From: Halomonas sp.
Lineage (GTDB): Bacteria; Pseudomonadota; Gammaproteobacteria; Pseudomonadales; Halomonadaceae
Length of the DNA: 33,197 nt
Assembly: GCF_011050415.1 (NCBI RefSeq)
Contig: NZ_DRFS01000011.1
Span: 1-33,197, forward strand
Direction of reading: 5' to 3'
Of this stretch, positions 1-7,482 are shown piece by piece (the first letter of the stretch is position 1; every line of letters starts with the position of its first letter). Under the pieces are notes generated by a model, which had not been told where the DNA came from, did no database searches, and saw only the letters and a program-made list of their open reading frames with translations. Position numbers and translations under genes: made by a program.

Positions 1-102
1 GCGTGAACCACCTGATCCCTTGCCGAACTCAGAAGTGAAACCGCTTAGCGCCGATGGTAGTGTGGGGTCTCCCCATGCGAGAGTAGGTCATCGTCAGGCA
101 CT
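1..102 (+). rRNA. rrf: 5S ribosomal RNA, 3' part (5' end outside window)
   Basis: The first ~100 bases follow the gammaproteobacterial 5S rRNA consensus closely, including the GCCGAACTCAGAAGTGAAA loop and the GTAGTGTGGGGTCTCCCCAT helix, ending near CAGGC. By comparison with E. coli 5S, roughly the first 17-20 nucleotides are missing off the left edge. It is followed at once by a strong terminator, so this is the end of an rRNA operon. The exact 3' end is approximate. Confidence 0.96.
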
Positions 103-108
103 TATACC

Positions 109-146
109 AAAAATCCCCCAGGGCTGATGCCTTGGGGGATTTTTTT
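109..146 (+). terminator. Rho-independent terminator of the rRNA operon
   Basis: An A-run and ATCCCCCA arm (113-120) pairs with TGGGGGAT (133-140). The helix is continued inward by G-T and G-C pairs to a CTGATG loop, and a run of seven T follows from 140. It starts a few bases after the 5S end, so it terminates the rRNA transcript. Confidence 0.92.
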
Positions 147-210
147 ATGCGTGGTAGTAGTGTGAATGGTAAGTCGTGAATCGTGAGTAGAAAAACTCAC
201 ACTGACCAAC

Positions 211-273
211 CACTCACCACTCACCACTCACCACTCACCACTCACCACTCACCACTCACCACTCACCACTCAC
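211..273. repeat. Nine tandem copies of the 7-mer CACTCAC
   Basis: Positions 211-273 are nine uninterrupted perfect copies of CACTCAC. Just upstream, GTGAGT (183-188) and ACTCAC (195-200) form a 6-bp inverted repeat whose arms match the repeat unit and its complement. No open frame covers the array. It sits between the rRNA operon terminator and dgt. Its role is unknown; slippage-prone copy number or a protein-binding array are possibilities. Confidence 0.95.
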
Positions 274-311
274 CCTAACGTGCCGATTTCTGGTGTTTTA
301 TGTCAGAATGC

Positions 312-325
312 TCTCCTTAAGGAGA
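312..325 (+). promoter_or_regulatory. Ribosome-binding site inside a 14-bp perfect palindrome
   Basis: TCTCCTTAAGGAGA reads the same on both strands. Its right half holds the AAGGAG Shine-Dalgarno sequence (319-324) of dgt. It lies 8 nt before the ATG at 333 but only 2 nt before the ATG at 327, so 333 is preferred as the start. Confidence 0.7.
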
Positions 326-332
326 AATGCCC

Positions 333-1664
333 ATGACACAGATGCGCTGGGAGCAGTTACTTTCCCCCCGTCGTCTTCACGACCAACGCTCAGAAGGTAC
401 CCGAGAAATCGGTCGTAGTCCTTTCCATAAAGATCATGACCGGATTGTTTTTTCTGGCTCATTTAGGCGTCTTGGGCGAAAGACCCAGGTACACCCGCTG
501 ACTGAGAATGATCATATTCATACTCGCTTAACCCACTCCCTGGAAGTTGGCTGCGTGGGCCGTTCTTTAGGCATGATTGTGGGAGAACTTCTACGCGACC
601 AGTTGCCTGCCTGGATCACCCCGGCTGATCTTGGTGTGATTGTACAAACGGCCTGCCTTGGTCACGATATTGGCAATCCGCCTTTTGGACATGCTGGTGA
701 GTATGCGATTCGAGACTGGTTTCAGCGCGCCCAGCGTAGCGGTCTTTTAGAAGGGCTGTCTGACGCCGAGCGTGAAGACCTACTAACGTATGAGGGCAAC
801 GCCCAGGGCTTTCGGGTTATTACCCAAATTGAATATAACCAATTTAATGGTGGAATGCGGCTGTCAGCGGCTACCCTTGGGACGCTGCTGAAATATCCAT
901 GGACGGTGCGTTACAGTGGCCGAGCGGGTAAGTTCGGCGCTTATCAGTCAGAGCAAGACCTGCTAAAAGAGGTGGCCGAGGCAGTTGGCCTGCTGCCCCA
1001 AGGCGATCAACGCTGGTGCCGCCATCCGCTGGCCTGGCTTGTGGAAGCCGCCGATGACATCTGTTATGCCCTGCTAGACCTGGAAGACGGTTTAGAAATG
1101 GGCATTCTGCGCTATGAAGAAGTGGTCGAAATTTTGCGCCAAGTTGCCGGGGAGTTCCCGCCTGAATACGCTGAGATGGAGCGTAAAAATGTCTCTCAGC
1201 GACGGCGTATTGCGCTACTGCGTGGCGCAGCCATGGAGCGGGCGGTCAACGAGGTGGGGGCTGTGTTTGTGCAGCATGAGCAGGCCTTGTTGAACGGTAC
1301 GCTCAGTGATGACCTATTGGAGTTGTGCCATCCTGACTTGGGCTGGGGGGTCCAGGCTGCTAAACAATTAGCTCGAGAACGTATTTTCCAGAATGAGCGT
1401 AAGGCAAAATTAGAAATTGGCGCCTATACGACGCTGGGAATCCTTCTAGAAGCCTTTATAGGGGCTGCTCACGAGCTGCACCACACAGGGCACTCATCCT
1501 TTAAGCATCAGCGCGTATTAGCCCTGATAGGCGAAAATACGCCGCTGCCTTCATGGCCTCTTTACGATAGCTACCGGCGAATGCTGGACTTTATTGGCGG
1601 AATGACAGACCACTACGCAGTGGATCTGGCTCAGGAAATGGGCGGGCGCCTACGTGGTGATTAA
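333..1664 (+). CDS. dgt: Deoxyguanosinetriphosphate triphosphohydrolase-like HD protein (dGTPase)
   Basis: This HD-superfamily phosphohydrolase probably cleaves dGTP (or other dNTPs) to the nucleoside and triphosphate, controlling dNTP pools. The HD metal-site residues are plain: H68 in RLTHSLEVG, then H111-D112 in ACLGHDIGNPPFGHAGE, the diagnostic dGTPase motif. The N-terminus carries the usual RTRF-like segment variant (SGSFRRLGRKTQVHP). The length, 443 aa from the ATG at 333, fits the shorter dGTPase-like class rather than the ~505-aa E. coli Dgt, so substrate range may differ. The start at 333 is chosen over 327 because of AAGGAG spacing. It stands alone on the plus strand and converges on the NERD gene, with only about 10 bp between stops. 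Confidence 0.93.
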   Translation: MTQMRWEQLLSPRRLHDQRSEGTREIGRSPFHKDHDRIVFSGSFRRLGRKTQVHPLTENDHIHTRLTHSLEVGCVGRSLGMIVGELLRDQLPAWITPADLGVIVQTACLGHDIGNPPFGHAGEYAIRDWFQRAQRSGLLEGLSDAEREDLLTYEGNAQGFRVITQIEYNQFNGGMRLSAATLGTLLKYPWTVRYSGRAGKFGAYQSEQDLLKEVAEAVGLLPQGDQRWCRHPLAWLVEAADDICYALLDLEDGLEMGILRYEEVVEILRQVAGEFPPEYAEMERKNVSQRRRIALLRGAAMERAVNEVGAVFVQHEQALLNGTLSDDLLELCHPDLGWGVQAAKQLARERIFQNERKAKLEIGAYTTLGILLEAFIGAAHELHHTGHSSFKHQRVLALIGENTPLPSWPLYDSYRRMLDFIGGMTDHYAVDLAQEMGGRLRGD

Positions 1665-1674
1665 GCCGATGCCA

Positions 1675-2583
1675 CTAAACCGAAGGTTTGCTCAGGTGCT
1701 TTAACTCCATCAACTTAGCGCGCTCGAGCAGGATGTTGATGACTTTGTCATGGATAGCGTCATCCAGTGGGCCAGGCGTTAACTCCGTTAACTGCTTGGC
1801 CAAGGTATCTCCACTCACCACTAGAATATCCGGGGCAGCCTCACTGGTATCTATTTGCCAACCTGGCAGTACTAATACACCTCGAACCGGCACACGTACG
1901 CCACAGCGGCGCTCTAACCAGTGAGTGAGCCAACTCACACCTTGCCTGGTCTTATGTAGCGGGCGTCGCTCCTGCCAATGCGGAAAGCGCAAGCGCTCGC
2001 GTTCAACCACAACGGTATTGAGCTCACTGCCATCGGAACCTATGGCCAGCGTGCGGGCCCGGGTTTCGACGACAAAAACGCCGTGAGGCGTGACAACCAC
2101 ATGGTCGATGGTAAAGCTGTCGGTGGGGATGTCATGAAATACATAGTAAGGATGCGCATCAGGGCGTACTAAACGCTCTAGCTCCTGACCCACGGCAAGC
2201 TCGCAGGCAAGGCCTAATTTTAGTCGGCGGATACGCTGATAATCGCGCACTAGCAGTAGTGAAAAGAGTAATACAAGTAACGTACTCAGTAAGCCATATA
2301 AGGCCCACTCGACCCAGTCCTGGCGCACCACAAACAGCATGCGTCCCATGCCATAAACGAGCGGTGCCAAGCTGATGATTGGGCCTAGAGCGCCGTTTAA
2401 AAATAGACTGGAAAAAGCTTGGTCAAGACGGTTACGCAGTGCTTGCCCGGGTTCACGAAGCGGGGCATTGAAAGGAGAGTTTACGCGCGCATCGTGTAAG
2501 CTACGCAGCGCTAATACAATGCTGCCCATTGCCGCCATAGGGAATAAGAAAATCAGCGGTAGCAAGTATTCCAGCCAAGCCAT
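1675..2583 (-). CDS. Membrane-anchored NERD-domain protein
   Basis: This 302-aa protein has a hydrophobic N-terminal helix (about residues 7-27) and two further membrane segments (about 65-82 and 90-111). A soluble domain of NERD type (nuclease-related domain) follows. The NERD signature is visible as AVGQELERL, then SFTIDHVVVTPHGVFVVETRAR, matching the conserved Gly-Glu, Ile-Asp-His and Val-Glu-Thr positions of the family. NERD domains resemble the Holliday-junction resolvase-like nuclease fold, but few have known function and no substrate can be assigned. An AAGG sequence sits 8 nt before the ATG. It is separated from the upstream SUI1 gene by 59 bp containing a hairpin, so it may have its own promoter. 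Confidence 0.82.
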   Translation of the reverse strand: MAWLEYLLPLIFLFPMAAMGSIVLALRSLHDARVNSPFNAPLREPGQALRNRLDQAFSSLFLNGALGPIISLAPLVYGMGRMLFVVRQDWVEWALYGLLSTLLVLLFSLLLVRDYQRIRRLKLGLACELAVGQELERLVRPDAHPYYVFHDIPTDSFTIDHVVVTPHGVFVVETRARTLAIGSDGSELNTVVVERERLRFPHWQERRPLHKTRQGVSWLTHWLERRCGVRVPVRGVLVLPGWQIDTSEAAPDILVVSGDTLAKQLTELTPGPLDDAIHDKVINILLERAKLMELKHLSKPSV

Positions 2584-2604
2584 TGCAGTGCCTTGCTCAA
2601 TAGC

Positions 2605-2625
2605 GACTTATCCAAGCGATAAGTC
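2605..2625. terminator. Intergenic hairpin between the SUI1-type gene and the NERD gene
   Basis: GACTTATC (2605-2612), loop CAAGC, GATAAGTC (2618-2625) is a perfect 8-bp stem just after the stop of the SUI1-type gene. No T-run follows on either strand, so it is a weak terminator or an mRNA 3'-end stabiliser at best. Confidence 0.35.
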
Positions 2626-2642
2626 ATGATAGTGTAAAGGTC

Positions 2643-3017
2643 TTAACCCCCAGCGAGTTTGACCCGATAACCGAGAGCGCTTAATGCTTCGCGCAGGGTG
2701 TCACGATGATCACCTTGAATTTCAATAACACCTTCTTTGACAGCTCCTCCCGTTCCACAACGTTTTTTAAGCGATTTTGCCAGTGTTTTAAGCTCATCGC
2801 TGGGAAGTGGGATGCCGCTGACCGTGGTAACGCCTTTGCCCTTTCGGCCACTAGTTTCACGCCGAATACGGACTATGCCATCAAGAGCCGCTATGCGTTC
2901 CCGCTCACTTGCATCTTCGCAGAGGCAGTCATCAAGTGCTTCACGACAGGCAGGGCAGGTTTTACCGTGCTCAGTGGAATAAACTAGGCCACCCAGTTGG
3001 TCACGCAACGAAACCAT
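2643..3017 (-). CDS. yciH: SUI1/eIF1-family translation factor (YciH-like)
   Basis: This 124-aa protein is homologous to bacterial YciH and eukaryotic eIF1 (SUI1), which test start-codon choice on the small ribosomal subunit. The C-terminal half carries the SUI1 core: RIRRETSGRKGKGVTTVSGI, then a basic KSLKKRCGTGGAVKEGVIEIQGDHRD motif with the conserved TGG and IEIQGDH. The N-terminal part has four cysteines (CPAC and CLC), which may form a small metal-binding knuckle. The start at 3017 is chosen because GGGGGG lies just upstream and the upstream phosphatase ends at 3020, leaving a 2-nt gap. An in-frame upstream start would overlap that gene. The two genes are almost certainly cotranscribed. 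Confidence 0.9.
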   Translation of the reverse strand: MVSLRDQLGGLVYSTEHGKTCPACREALDDCLCEDASERERIAALDGIVRIRRETSGRKGKGVTTVSGIPLPSDELKTLAKSLKKRCGTGGAVKEGVIEIQGDHRDTLREALSALGYRVKLAGG

Positions 3018-3019
3018 GC

Positions 3020-3718
3020 TTACCCCCCAACAGAGTGCTGAGGAACGGGTGCTTGCCAATATTCACGAGTGAGTCGCTCCACGACAGCGGGTAACTGATA
3101 CATATTACTAATCATAATAGCGTTTTCGGGCGTCGTTTCGGCATCTGGAAAACGATTTAAATGAATCACGGTCATTCCTGCCTGAAGCGCGGCCCTGACA
3201 CCGACTAAGGCATCGTCAATAGCAATACAATCACGGGCTTGGTATCCCATGATACTCGCTGCGTGTAGATGTAAACAGGGTTCAGGCTTCCAGCAGTTGG
3301 CGGTATAACCACTGAACAAGCGTTTTCCAAAATAGTCGCTTAACCCTGTGGCGCCTAACGCGGTGCGGATTTTGCTTTCAGGGCCATTCGATACCACGGC
3401 ACTAGGATAGGCGGCCAGTAAGTCCAGCGCTTCGCAAGCACCAGGTATGGTCTTCAGCTCATGGGCAAGTCTAGTGGCCAGGTTGGCTCGCATGCCCGCT
3501 TCCATAACGTCGAGCTTTACTGGGTCAACGTCGCCGTGGCGCTGCTGGAGTTCAGCCACGATACGTCGGAAGCGCGCTCCCCGGAACTCGCCAAGATAAT
3601 CAGTAGATGCAAAAGGCAATCCTACTGAATTAAGGCCTACGGCCATTTCCTCGGCTAAAAGCGGCTCGCTATCGACGAGGGTGCCATCACAGTCAAACAG
3701 CAAAAGTGGGAGCGGCAT
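3020..3718 (-). CDS. HAD-family phosphatase (YieH/beta-phosphoglucomutase-like)
   Basis: This haloacid-dehalogenase superfamily hydrolase of about 232 aa has the nucleophile motif FDCDGTLVDSEP at residues 8-19 (catalytic Asp as first and third acidic residues). Motif II is VVSNGPESK, and motif III/IV is the KPEPCLHLHAA lysine and CIAIDDALVGVRAA acidic pair. The cap is the small alpha-helical kind between motifs I and II, as in YieH, Gph and phosphoglucomutase relatives, which act on small sugar or nucleotide phosphates. The exact substrate cannot be read. An ATG at 3718 with AAGGA 7-8 nt upstream is chosen over an upstream GTG at 3745. It leads the two-gene operon with the SUI1-type factor. 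Confidence 0.85.
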   Translation of the reverse strand: MPLPLLLFDCDGTLVDSEPLLAEEMAVGLNSVGLPFASTDYLGEFRGARFRRIVAELQQRHGDVDPVKLDVMEAGMRANLATRLAHELKTIPGACEALDLLAAYPSAVVSNGPESKIRTALGATGLSDYFGKRLFSGYTANCWKPEPCLHLHAASIMGYQARDCIAIDDALVGVRAALQAGMTVIHLNRFPDAETTPENAIMISNMYQLPAVVERLTREYWQAPVPQHSVGG

Positions 3719-4033
3719 TGCGGTTCCTTGCAGCGTCTTAAGCACTGCCAGTGTTAGTTGAAGCCAACCAAACTGCTATTGAACGGGATTTTACGCTATT
3801 TGTGAACACTGTTTTGTTATTTTTTACTTGTCTGAGCATTCTCATTGAGCCAATTTAAACGGCTATCCTTATTTTGATAGCCATTCACGCATATCTTCAG
3901 GATGGAAGATAAGCCACTAAACAGCTAGTAAGGCTGGCTGCCAATGGCGATAAGATGCAAGTTTAAGATGACCGTGATGAAGAGATAGTATGCACGCACT
4001 ATTTCGAGATAACTAAAAAATGGAGAATTTATC
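3719..4033. other. Divergent intergenic region with two adjacent hairpins
   Basis: This 315-bp AT-rich gap separates the leftward HAD gene from the rightward acidic-protein gene. It holds two neighbouring perfect 7-bp stem-loops: GGCTATC/GATAGCC (3861-3882, 8-nt loop) and TATCTTC/GAAGATA (3892-3911, 6-nt loop). Neither has a T-run. A TAGTAT at about 3986-3991 could be a -10 box for the rightward gene, but no convincing -35 accompanies it. No coding capacity is seen. Confidence 0.5.
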
Positions 4034-4543
4034 ATGCGATTAACCCCTTGGATTCTACCTCTGGCGCTCAGCGCTGCTTTGCTCACGACGACAAGCTATG
4101 TGTTTGCTGATAACCATGAGGATGAGGATCAACAGCACGAACCGTTAGACGATGCCGCATTGGAAGAGGAGTACGGTATTAAAGCGGGCTCGGTTAAACG
4201 TGATCCGGTCGAGAACAGTGATAGTGACAGCGAAAGTGATTCCGAGCAGCCGAGTGACGAGGAAGACCGCAGCGAGGATGAGCAAGACGAGGCATCTGAA
4301 GAGCCTGCAGATGATGAGGCCCGCAGCTCAGCAGATGAGAGCGCCGCTGACGTTACTGAGAATGAGCGTAAAGAAATGGCCGGTGAGGAAAATAATGGCG
4401 AAATAACCGCTGATGGTGACGAGGTGGCTGAAGGCGGTACTGGCGGTACGGGAAGTGCGGAGGATGCGCTTGCCAACGGTGAAGATGACGAAAGCACCGA
4501 AGATGATGGTGAAAGTGATGAGAGCACTGACGATAACGAATAA
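4034..4543 (+). CDS. Exported, extremely acidic Asp/Glu/Ser-rich protein
   Basis: This 169-aa protein is of unknown family. Residues 1-25 form a classical signal peptide: basic MR start, hydrophobic core WILPLALSAALLTTTSYV, then a VFA-D cleavage site. The whole mature part is low complexity, dominated by Asp, Glu, Ser and some Asn/Gly, with almost no hydrophobic residues. It includes SDSDSESDSE-like runs and a GGTGGTG spacer, so it should be intrinsically disordered and strongly negative. Only the segment DDAALEEEYGIKAGSVKRDP (mature N-terminus) looks like a conserved motif. GGAG 8 nt before the ATG supports the start. It could be a periplasmic or secreted cation-binding or hydration polymer in a halophile, but that is inference. 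Confidence 0.8.
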   Translation: MRLTPWILPLALSAALLTTTSYVFADNHEDEDQQHEPLDDAALEEEYGIKAGSVKRDPVENSDSDSESDSEQPSDEEDRSEDEQDEASEEPADDEARSSADESAADVTENERKEMAGEENNGEITADGDEVAEGGTGGTGSAEDALANGEDDESTEDDGESDESTDDNE

Positions 4544-4553
4544 CGTCAGTGCT
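4523..4553 (+). terminator. Hairpin over the stop codon between two convergent genes
   Basis: AGCACTGACG (4523-4532) and CGTCAGTGCT (4544-4553) form a perfect 10-bp stem with an 11-nt loop that contains the TAA stop of the acidic-protein gene (4541-4543). It lies only 8 bp from the stop of the convergent small gene. It may serve as a bidirectional terminator or 3' barrier, although no clear T-run follows. Confidence 0.45.
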
Positions 4554-4560
4554 TAAAGCG

Positions 4561-4911
4561 TTATTTGGCCAGGCGGCGCGAGTTAGCACTGCTGCGCTGA
4601 TGATAAGGTTTCATCGTGCGCTGGCTGGTTATCCACCACGGGGCGAGATTCCCATTCATGGAGTTAAACAGCGCTTTTTGCATTTCGAGGCCAGCTTCCA
4701 TGCTGGCTTCGAGTTTTTCAGTGACCATTTTCTGGTTTTCCTGCATCATTTTGGGACTGAAAAAAGGCTGGGTTTGCCATAAATGATTGCGCATGGTGAT
4801 CGTCGACAAGGAGGTTGACCATAGCTCAAATGCCATTACGCCAGCCTTCCAAATATCGAACATTGCAAGCGGGTTAGTGGGCAGCATTGGTGGCGTTGTG
4901 GTGCGCTTCAT
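4561..4911 (-). CDS. Small helical protein, possibly phasin-like
   Basis: This 116-aa protein is one I do not firmly recognise. An N-terminal Pro-rich stretch (TTTPPMLPTNP) is followed by an aromatic/amphipathic helix (FDIWKAGVMAFELWSTSLSTITMRNHLW). A second long helix rich in Met, Gln, Glu and Lys follows (PKMMQENQKMVTEKLEASMEAGLEMQKALFNSM), and the tail is basic. The paired amphipathic helices and the size resemble polyhydroxyalkanoate granule-associated (phasin) proteins, which are common in halomonads, but no diagnostic motif can be claimed. AGAGG lies about 11 nt before the ATG. It is read leftward after the fba terminator and so probably has its own promoter in 4912-5022. Confidence 0.6.
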   Translation of the reverse strand: MKRTTTPPMLPTNPLAMFDIWKAGVMAFELWSTSLSTITMRNHLWQTQPFFSPKMMQENQKMVTEKLEASMEAGLEMQKALFNSMNGNLAPWWITSQRTMKPYHQRSSANSRRLAK

Positions 4912-5022
4912 AATGGTATTGCCTCTTTATTGGAGCACGAAACCTCGTACACTGATTGGCAGTGTTAGGGTATCAATGCTGCAATGCAACATCTATTTCA
5001 TCAAGCTTAACGTGTGTTAAGC

Positions 5023-5048
5023 AAAAAGACGACCGGCTGGTCGTCTTT
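5023..5048 (-). terminator. Rho-independent terminator after fba
   Basis: AAAGACGACC (5025-5034), loop GGCT, GGTCGTCTTT (5039-5048) is a perfect 10-bp stem. On the minus strand it is followed by TTTTT (complement of 5023-5027). It sits 27 bp past the fba stop. A second weak stem GCTTAA/TTAAGC follows at 5005-5022. This marks the end of the tkt-to-fba gene block. Confidence 0.92.
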
Positions 5049-5074
5049 GTAGAGCAGAAAAGCGAGTTGCGCGC

Positions 5075-6139
5075 TTATTTGATCTTGGGAGCCAGCTCGC
5101 CACGCTCATAGCGCATAGCCATCGCATCCAAGCTAATTGGCTTAATCTTGCTGGCGTTGCCTGCCGTACCGAAGGCTTCATAGCGCGCTATACATAGCTC
5201 ACGCATGGCGGTAACGGTCTCTTTAAGGAATTTACGCGGGTCGAACTCTGAAGGATTCTGAGCCATAAAGCGGCGCACAGCACCGGTAGATGCCAGACGC
5301 AGGTCAGTATCGATATTTACCTTACGTACGCCGTGCTTGATACCCTCGACGATCTCTTCCACTGGCACGCCGTAAGTTTCCGAAATCTGGCCGCCGTACT
5401 GGTTAATAACTTCCAGCCACTCCTGTGGTACGGAAGAAGAACCGTGCATAACCAGGTGCGTATCGGGGATCCGTGCGTGGATCTCTTTAATGCGCTGAAT
5501 AGAGAGGGTATCGCCAGTGGGGGGCTTAGTGAATTTATAAGCACCGTGGCTGGTGCCAATGGCAATTGCCAGCGCATCTACATGGGTCGCTTTAACGAAT
5601 TCGGCAGCTTCCTCTGGATCTGTCAGCAGTTGCTCCATATCCAGCTTGCCTTCAGCGCCAATCCCGTCTTCTTCACCCGCCATGCCGGTTTCCAAGCTTC
5701 CCAGGCAGCCGAGCTCACCCTCAACGGATACGCCACAGGCGTGGGCCATGTCTACTGTGCGGCGGGTGACATCGACGTTATAGTCGTAGTCGGTTGGTGT
5801 TTTACCGTCTTCACCGAGTGAACCATCCATCATTACCGATGAGAAGCCAAGCTGGATAGAGCGCTGGCAAATGGCCGGGCTAGTGCCATGGTCTTGGTGC
5901 ATAACGACGGGAATATGCGGAAACTCTTCGACCGCCGCTAAAATTAAGTGGCGTAGAAACGGAGCCCCTGCGTATTTACGAGCGCCAGCAGAGGCTTGCA
6001 CGATAACGGGAGAGTCGGTGGCATCAGCGGCTTCCATAATGGCGCGCATCTGCTCAAGGTTGTTGACGTTAAACGCCGGAATGCCGTAGCCGTATTCGGC
6101 AGCGTGGTCGAGCATCTGGCGCATGCTGATCAGAGCCAT
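5075..6139 (-). CDS. fba: Class II fructose-1,6-bisphosphate aldolase
   Basis: This zinc-dependent aldolase interconverts fructose 1,6-bisphosphate with dihydroxyacetone phosphate and glyceraldehyde 3-phosphate. The 354-aa protein begins [27 protein letters not shown] and contains the zinc/catalytic segment [10 protein letters not shown] and [15 protein letters not shown]. The [21 protein letters not shown] phosphate-binding segment is also present. Sequence and length match the so-called Calvin-cycle subtype of class II aldolase rather than E. coli FbaA. The ATG at 6139 with AAGGTGA upstream is chosen over a GTG three codons earlier. It is the last gene of the leftward epd-pgk-fba set, 100 bp after pgk, and ends at a strong terminator. 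Confidence 0.95.
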   Translation of the reverse strand: MALISMRQMLDHAAEYGYGIPAFNVNNLEQMRAIMEAADATDSPVIVQASAGARKYAGAPFLRHLILAAVEEFPHIPVVMHQDHGTSPAICQRSIQLGFSSVMMDGSLGEDGKTPTDYDYNVDVTRRTVDMAHACGVSVEGELGCLGSLETGMAGEEDGIGAEGKLDMEQLLTDPEEAAEFVKATHVDALAIAIGTSHGAYKFTKPPTGDTLSIQRIKEIHARIPDTHLVMHGSSSVPQEWLEVINQYGGQISETYGVPVEEIVEGIKHGVRKVNIDTDLRLASTGAVRRFMAQNPSEFDPRKFLKETVTAMRELCIARYEAFGTAGNASKIKPISLDAMAMRYERGELAPKIK

Positions 6140-6239
6140 GAAAATCACCTTATCTATGTATGTTGTAAAATCGGCTTGTTAAAACCGCAATGTTAGTGTG
6201 AGCAACTGCAGTGAGCATGCCGGTTCAAGTCGTGTCATA

Positions 6240-7409
6240 TTAACCGCGTTTGGCAGCCGCTTCGAGTGCTGTCACGGCAGGCAGTTCCTTGCCTTCGACA
6301 TACTCTAAAAAGGCACCGCCACCGGTAGAGATATAGGAAACGCGATCCGCAATGGCATATTTATCAATGGCCGCCAACGTATCACCTCCACCGGCAATAG
6401 AAAAACCTGTGCTGTCAGCGATCGCTTGAGCGATCACTTGGGTACCTTTGCCGAACTGATCGATTTCAAATACGCCCACAGGACCATTCCATAGGATGGT
6501 GCCTGCATCTTTCAGCATACTCGCTAAGTGCGCGGCGGTTTCCGGGCCGATGTCTAAAATCATCTCGTTGTCGGCCACTTGATCAACGGCTTTCACCACT
6601 GCTTCAGCTGATTCAGAGAATTCGGTAGCCACCACCACGTCGGTAGGAAGCGGAATTGATACCTTTTCCATCAATGCTTTCGCTTGGCCGATCAGGTCAG
6701 CTTCATGTAACGACTTACCAACATTGTAGCCCGCAGCGGCAATAAAGGTGTTGGCGATACCGCCACCGACAATAAGCTGGTCACATTTATCAGCCAGGGC
6801 GGTCAGCACGTCCAATTTGGTAGACACTTTTGAACCACCGACGATGGCCACCATCGGGCGTGCCGGGTGCGCCAGTGCTTTCTCTAAGGCATCAAGCTCT
6901 TTGGCGAGTAGCGGACCTGCACAGGCGTTGGGAGCAAAACGTGCAACGCCGTGTGTTGACGCTTGCGCGCGGTGGGCAGTACCGAAAGCATCCATCACAA
7001 AGATATCGCATAGCGCGGCATACTGCTTCGCCAACGGCTCCTCATCTTTTTTCTCGCCGTTGTTGAAACGCACATTTTCAAGCAGCACAACGTCGCCGTT
7101 GGCAAGATCCAGCGTTGAGCCAAGATACGTTTTGACTAACGGAACCGGGTGGCCGAGCAGTTCGCTTAGGCGGTCAGCCACCGGTGCAAGGGAGAATTCA
7201 TCGGCGGGTTCACCTTCAGTAGGGCGCCCTAGATGACTCATCAACATGACTTTCGCACCAGCCTCCACCGCGGCCTGGATGGTGGGCAGCGCTGCCCTCA
7301 GGCGAGCATCGCTAGAAACACGGCCATTTTTGATGGGTACATTGAGGTCTTCACGGATCAGCACGCGTTGCCCTTCCAAGGGAAGGTCAGTCATTTTCTT
7401 CACATTCAT
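6240..7409 (-). CDS. pgk: Phosphoglycerate kinase
   Basis: It transfers phosphate between 1,3-bisphosphoglycerate and ADP in glycolysis and gluconeogenesis. The 389-aa length is standard for bacteria. The substrate-binding N-terminal motif [11 protein letters not shown] is near residues 16-26, followed by MLMSHLGRP and the helix [15 protein letters not shown]. The nucleotide side shows [26 protein letters not shown] and the C-terminal [13 protein letters not shown], all conserved. AGGA lies about 9 nt before the ATG. It sits between epd and fba, the classical gammaproteobacterial order, with 73 bp to the upstream epd stop, so cotranscription is likely. Confidence 0.97.
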   Translation of the reverse strand: MNVKKMTDLPLEGQRVLIREDLNVPIKNGRVSSDARLRAALPTIQAAVEAGAKVMLMSHLGRPTEGEPADEFSLAPVADRLSELLGHPVPLVKTYLGSTLDLANGDVVLLENVRFNNGEKKDEEPLAKQYAALCDIFVMDAFGTAHRAQASTHGVARFAPNACAGPLLAKELDALEKALAHPARPMVAIVGGSKVSTKLDVLTALADKCDQLIVGGGIANTFIAAAGYNVGKSLHEADLIGQAKALMEKVSIPLPTDVVVATEFSESAEAVVKAVDQVADNEMILDIGPETAAHLASMLKDAGTILWNGPVGVFEIDQFGKGTQVIAQAIADSTGFSIAGGGDTLAAIDKYAIADRVSYISTGGGAFLEYVEGKELPAVTALEAAAKRG

Positions 7410-7482
7410 GTGAGCGGTTTCCTCGTGTTTATGCCGTTAAACTAGCTATAAGAGTTAACTATAAATAGGTAATGCAAGCAGG

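Noticed and set aside
211..273. Tandem CACTCAC array considered as CRISPR
   Set aside because: Units are 7 bp, contiguous and without spacers, and no cas genes are nearby.
4129..4527. Serine-rich open frame antisense to the acidic protein gene
   Set aside because: The Ser-rich product is simply the complement of GAY/GAR and AGY-rich codons on the plus strand; there is no start signal.
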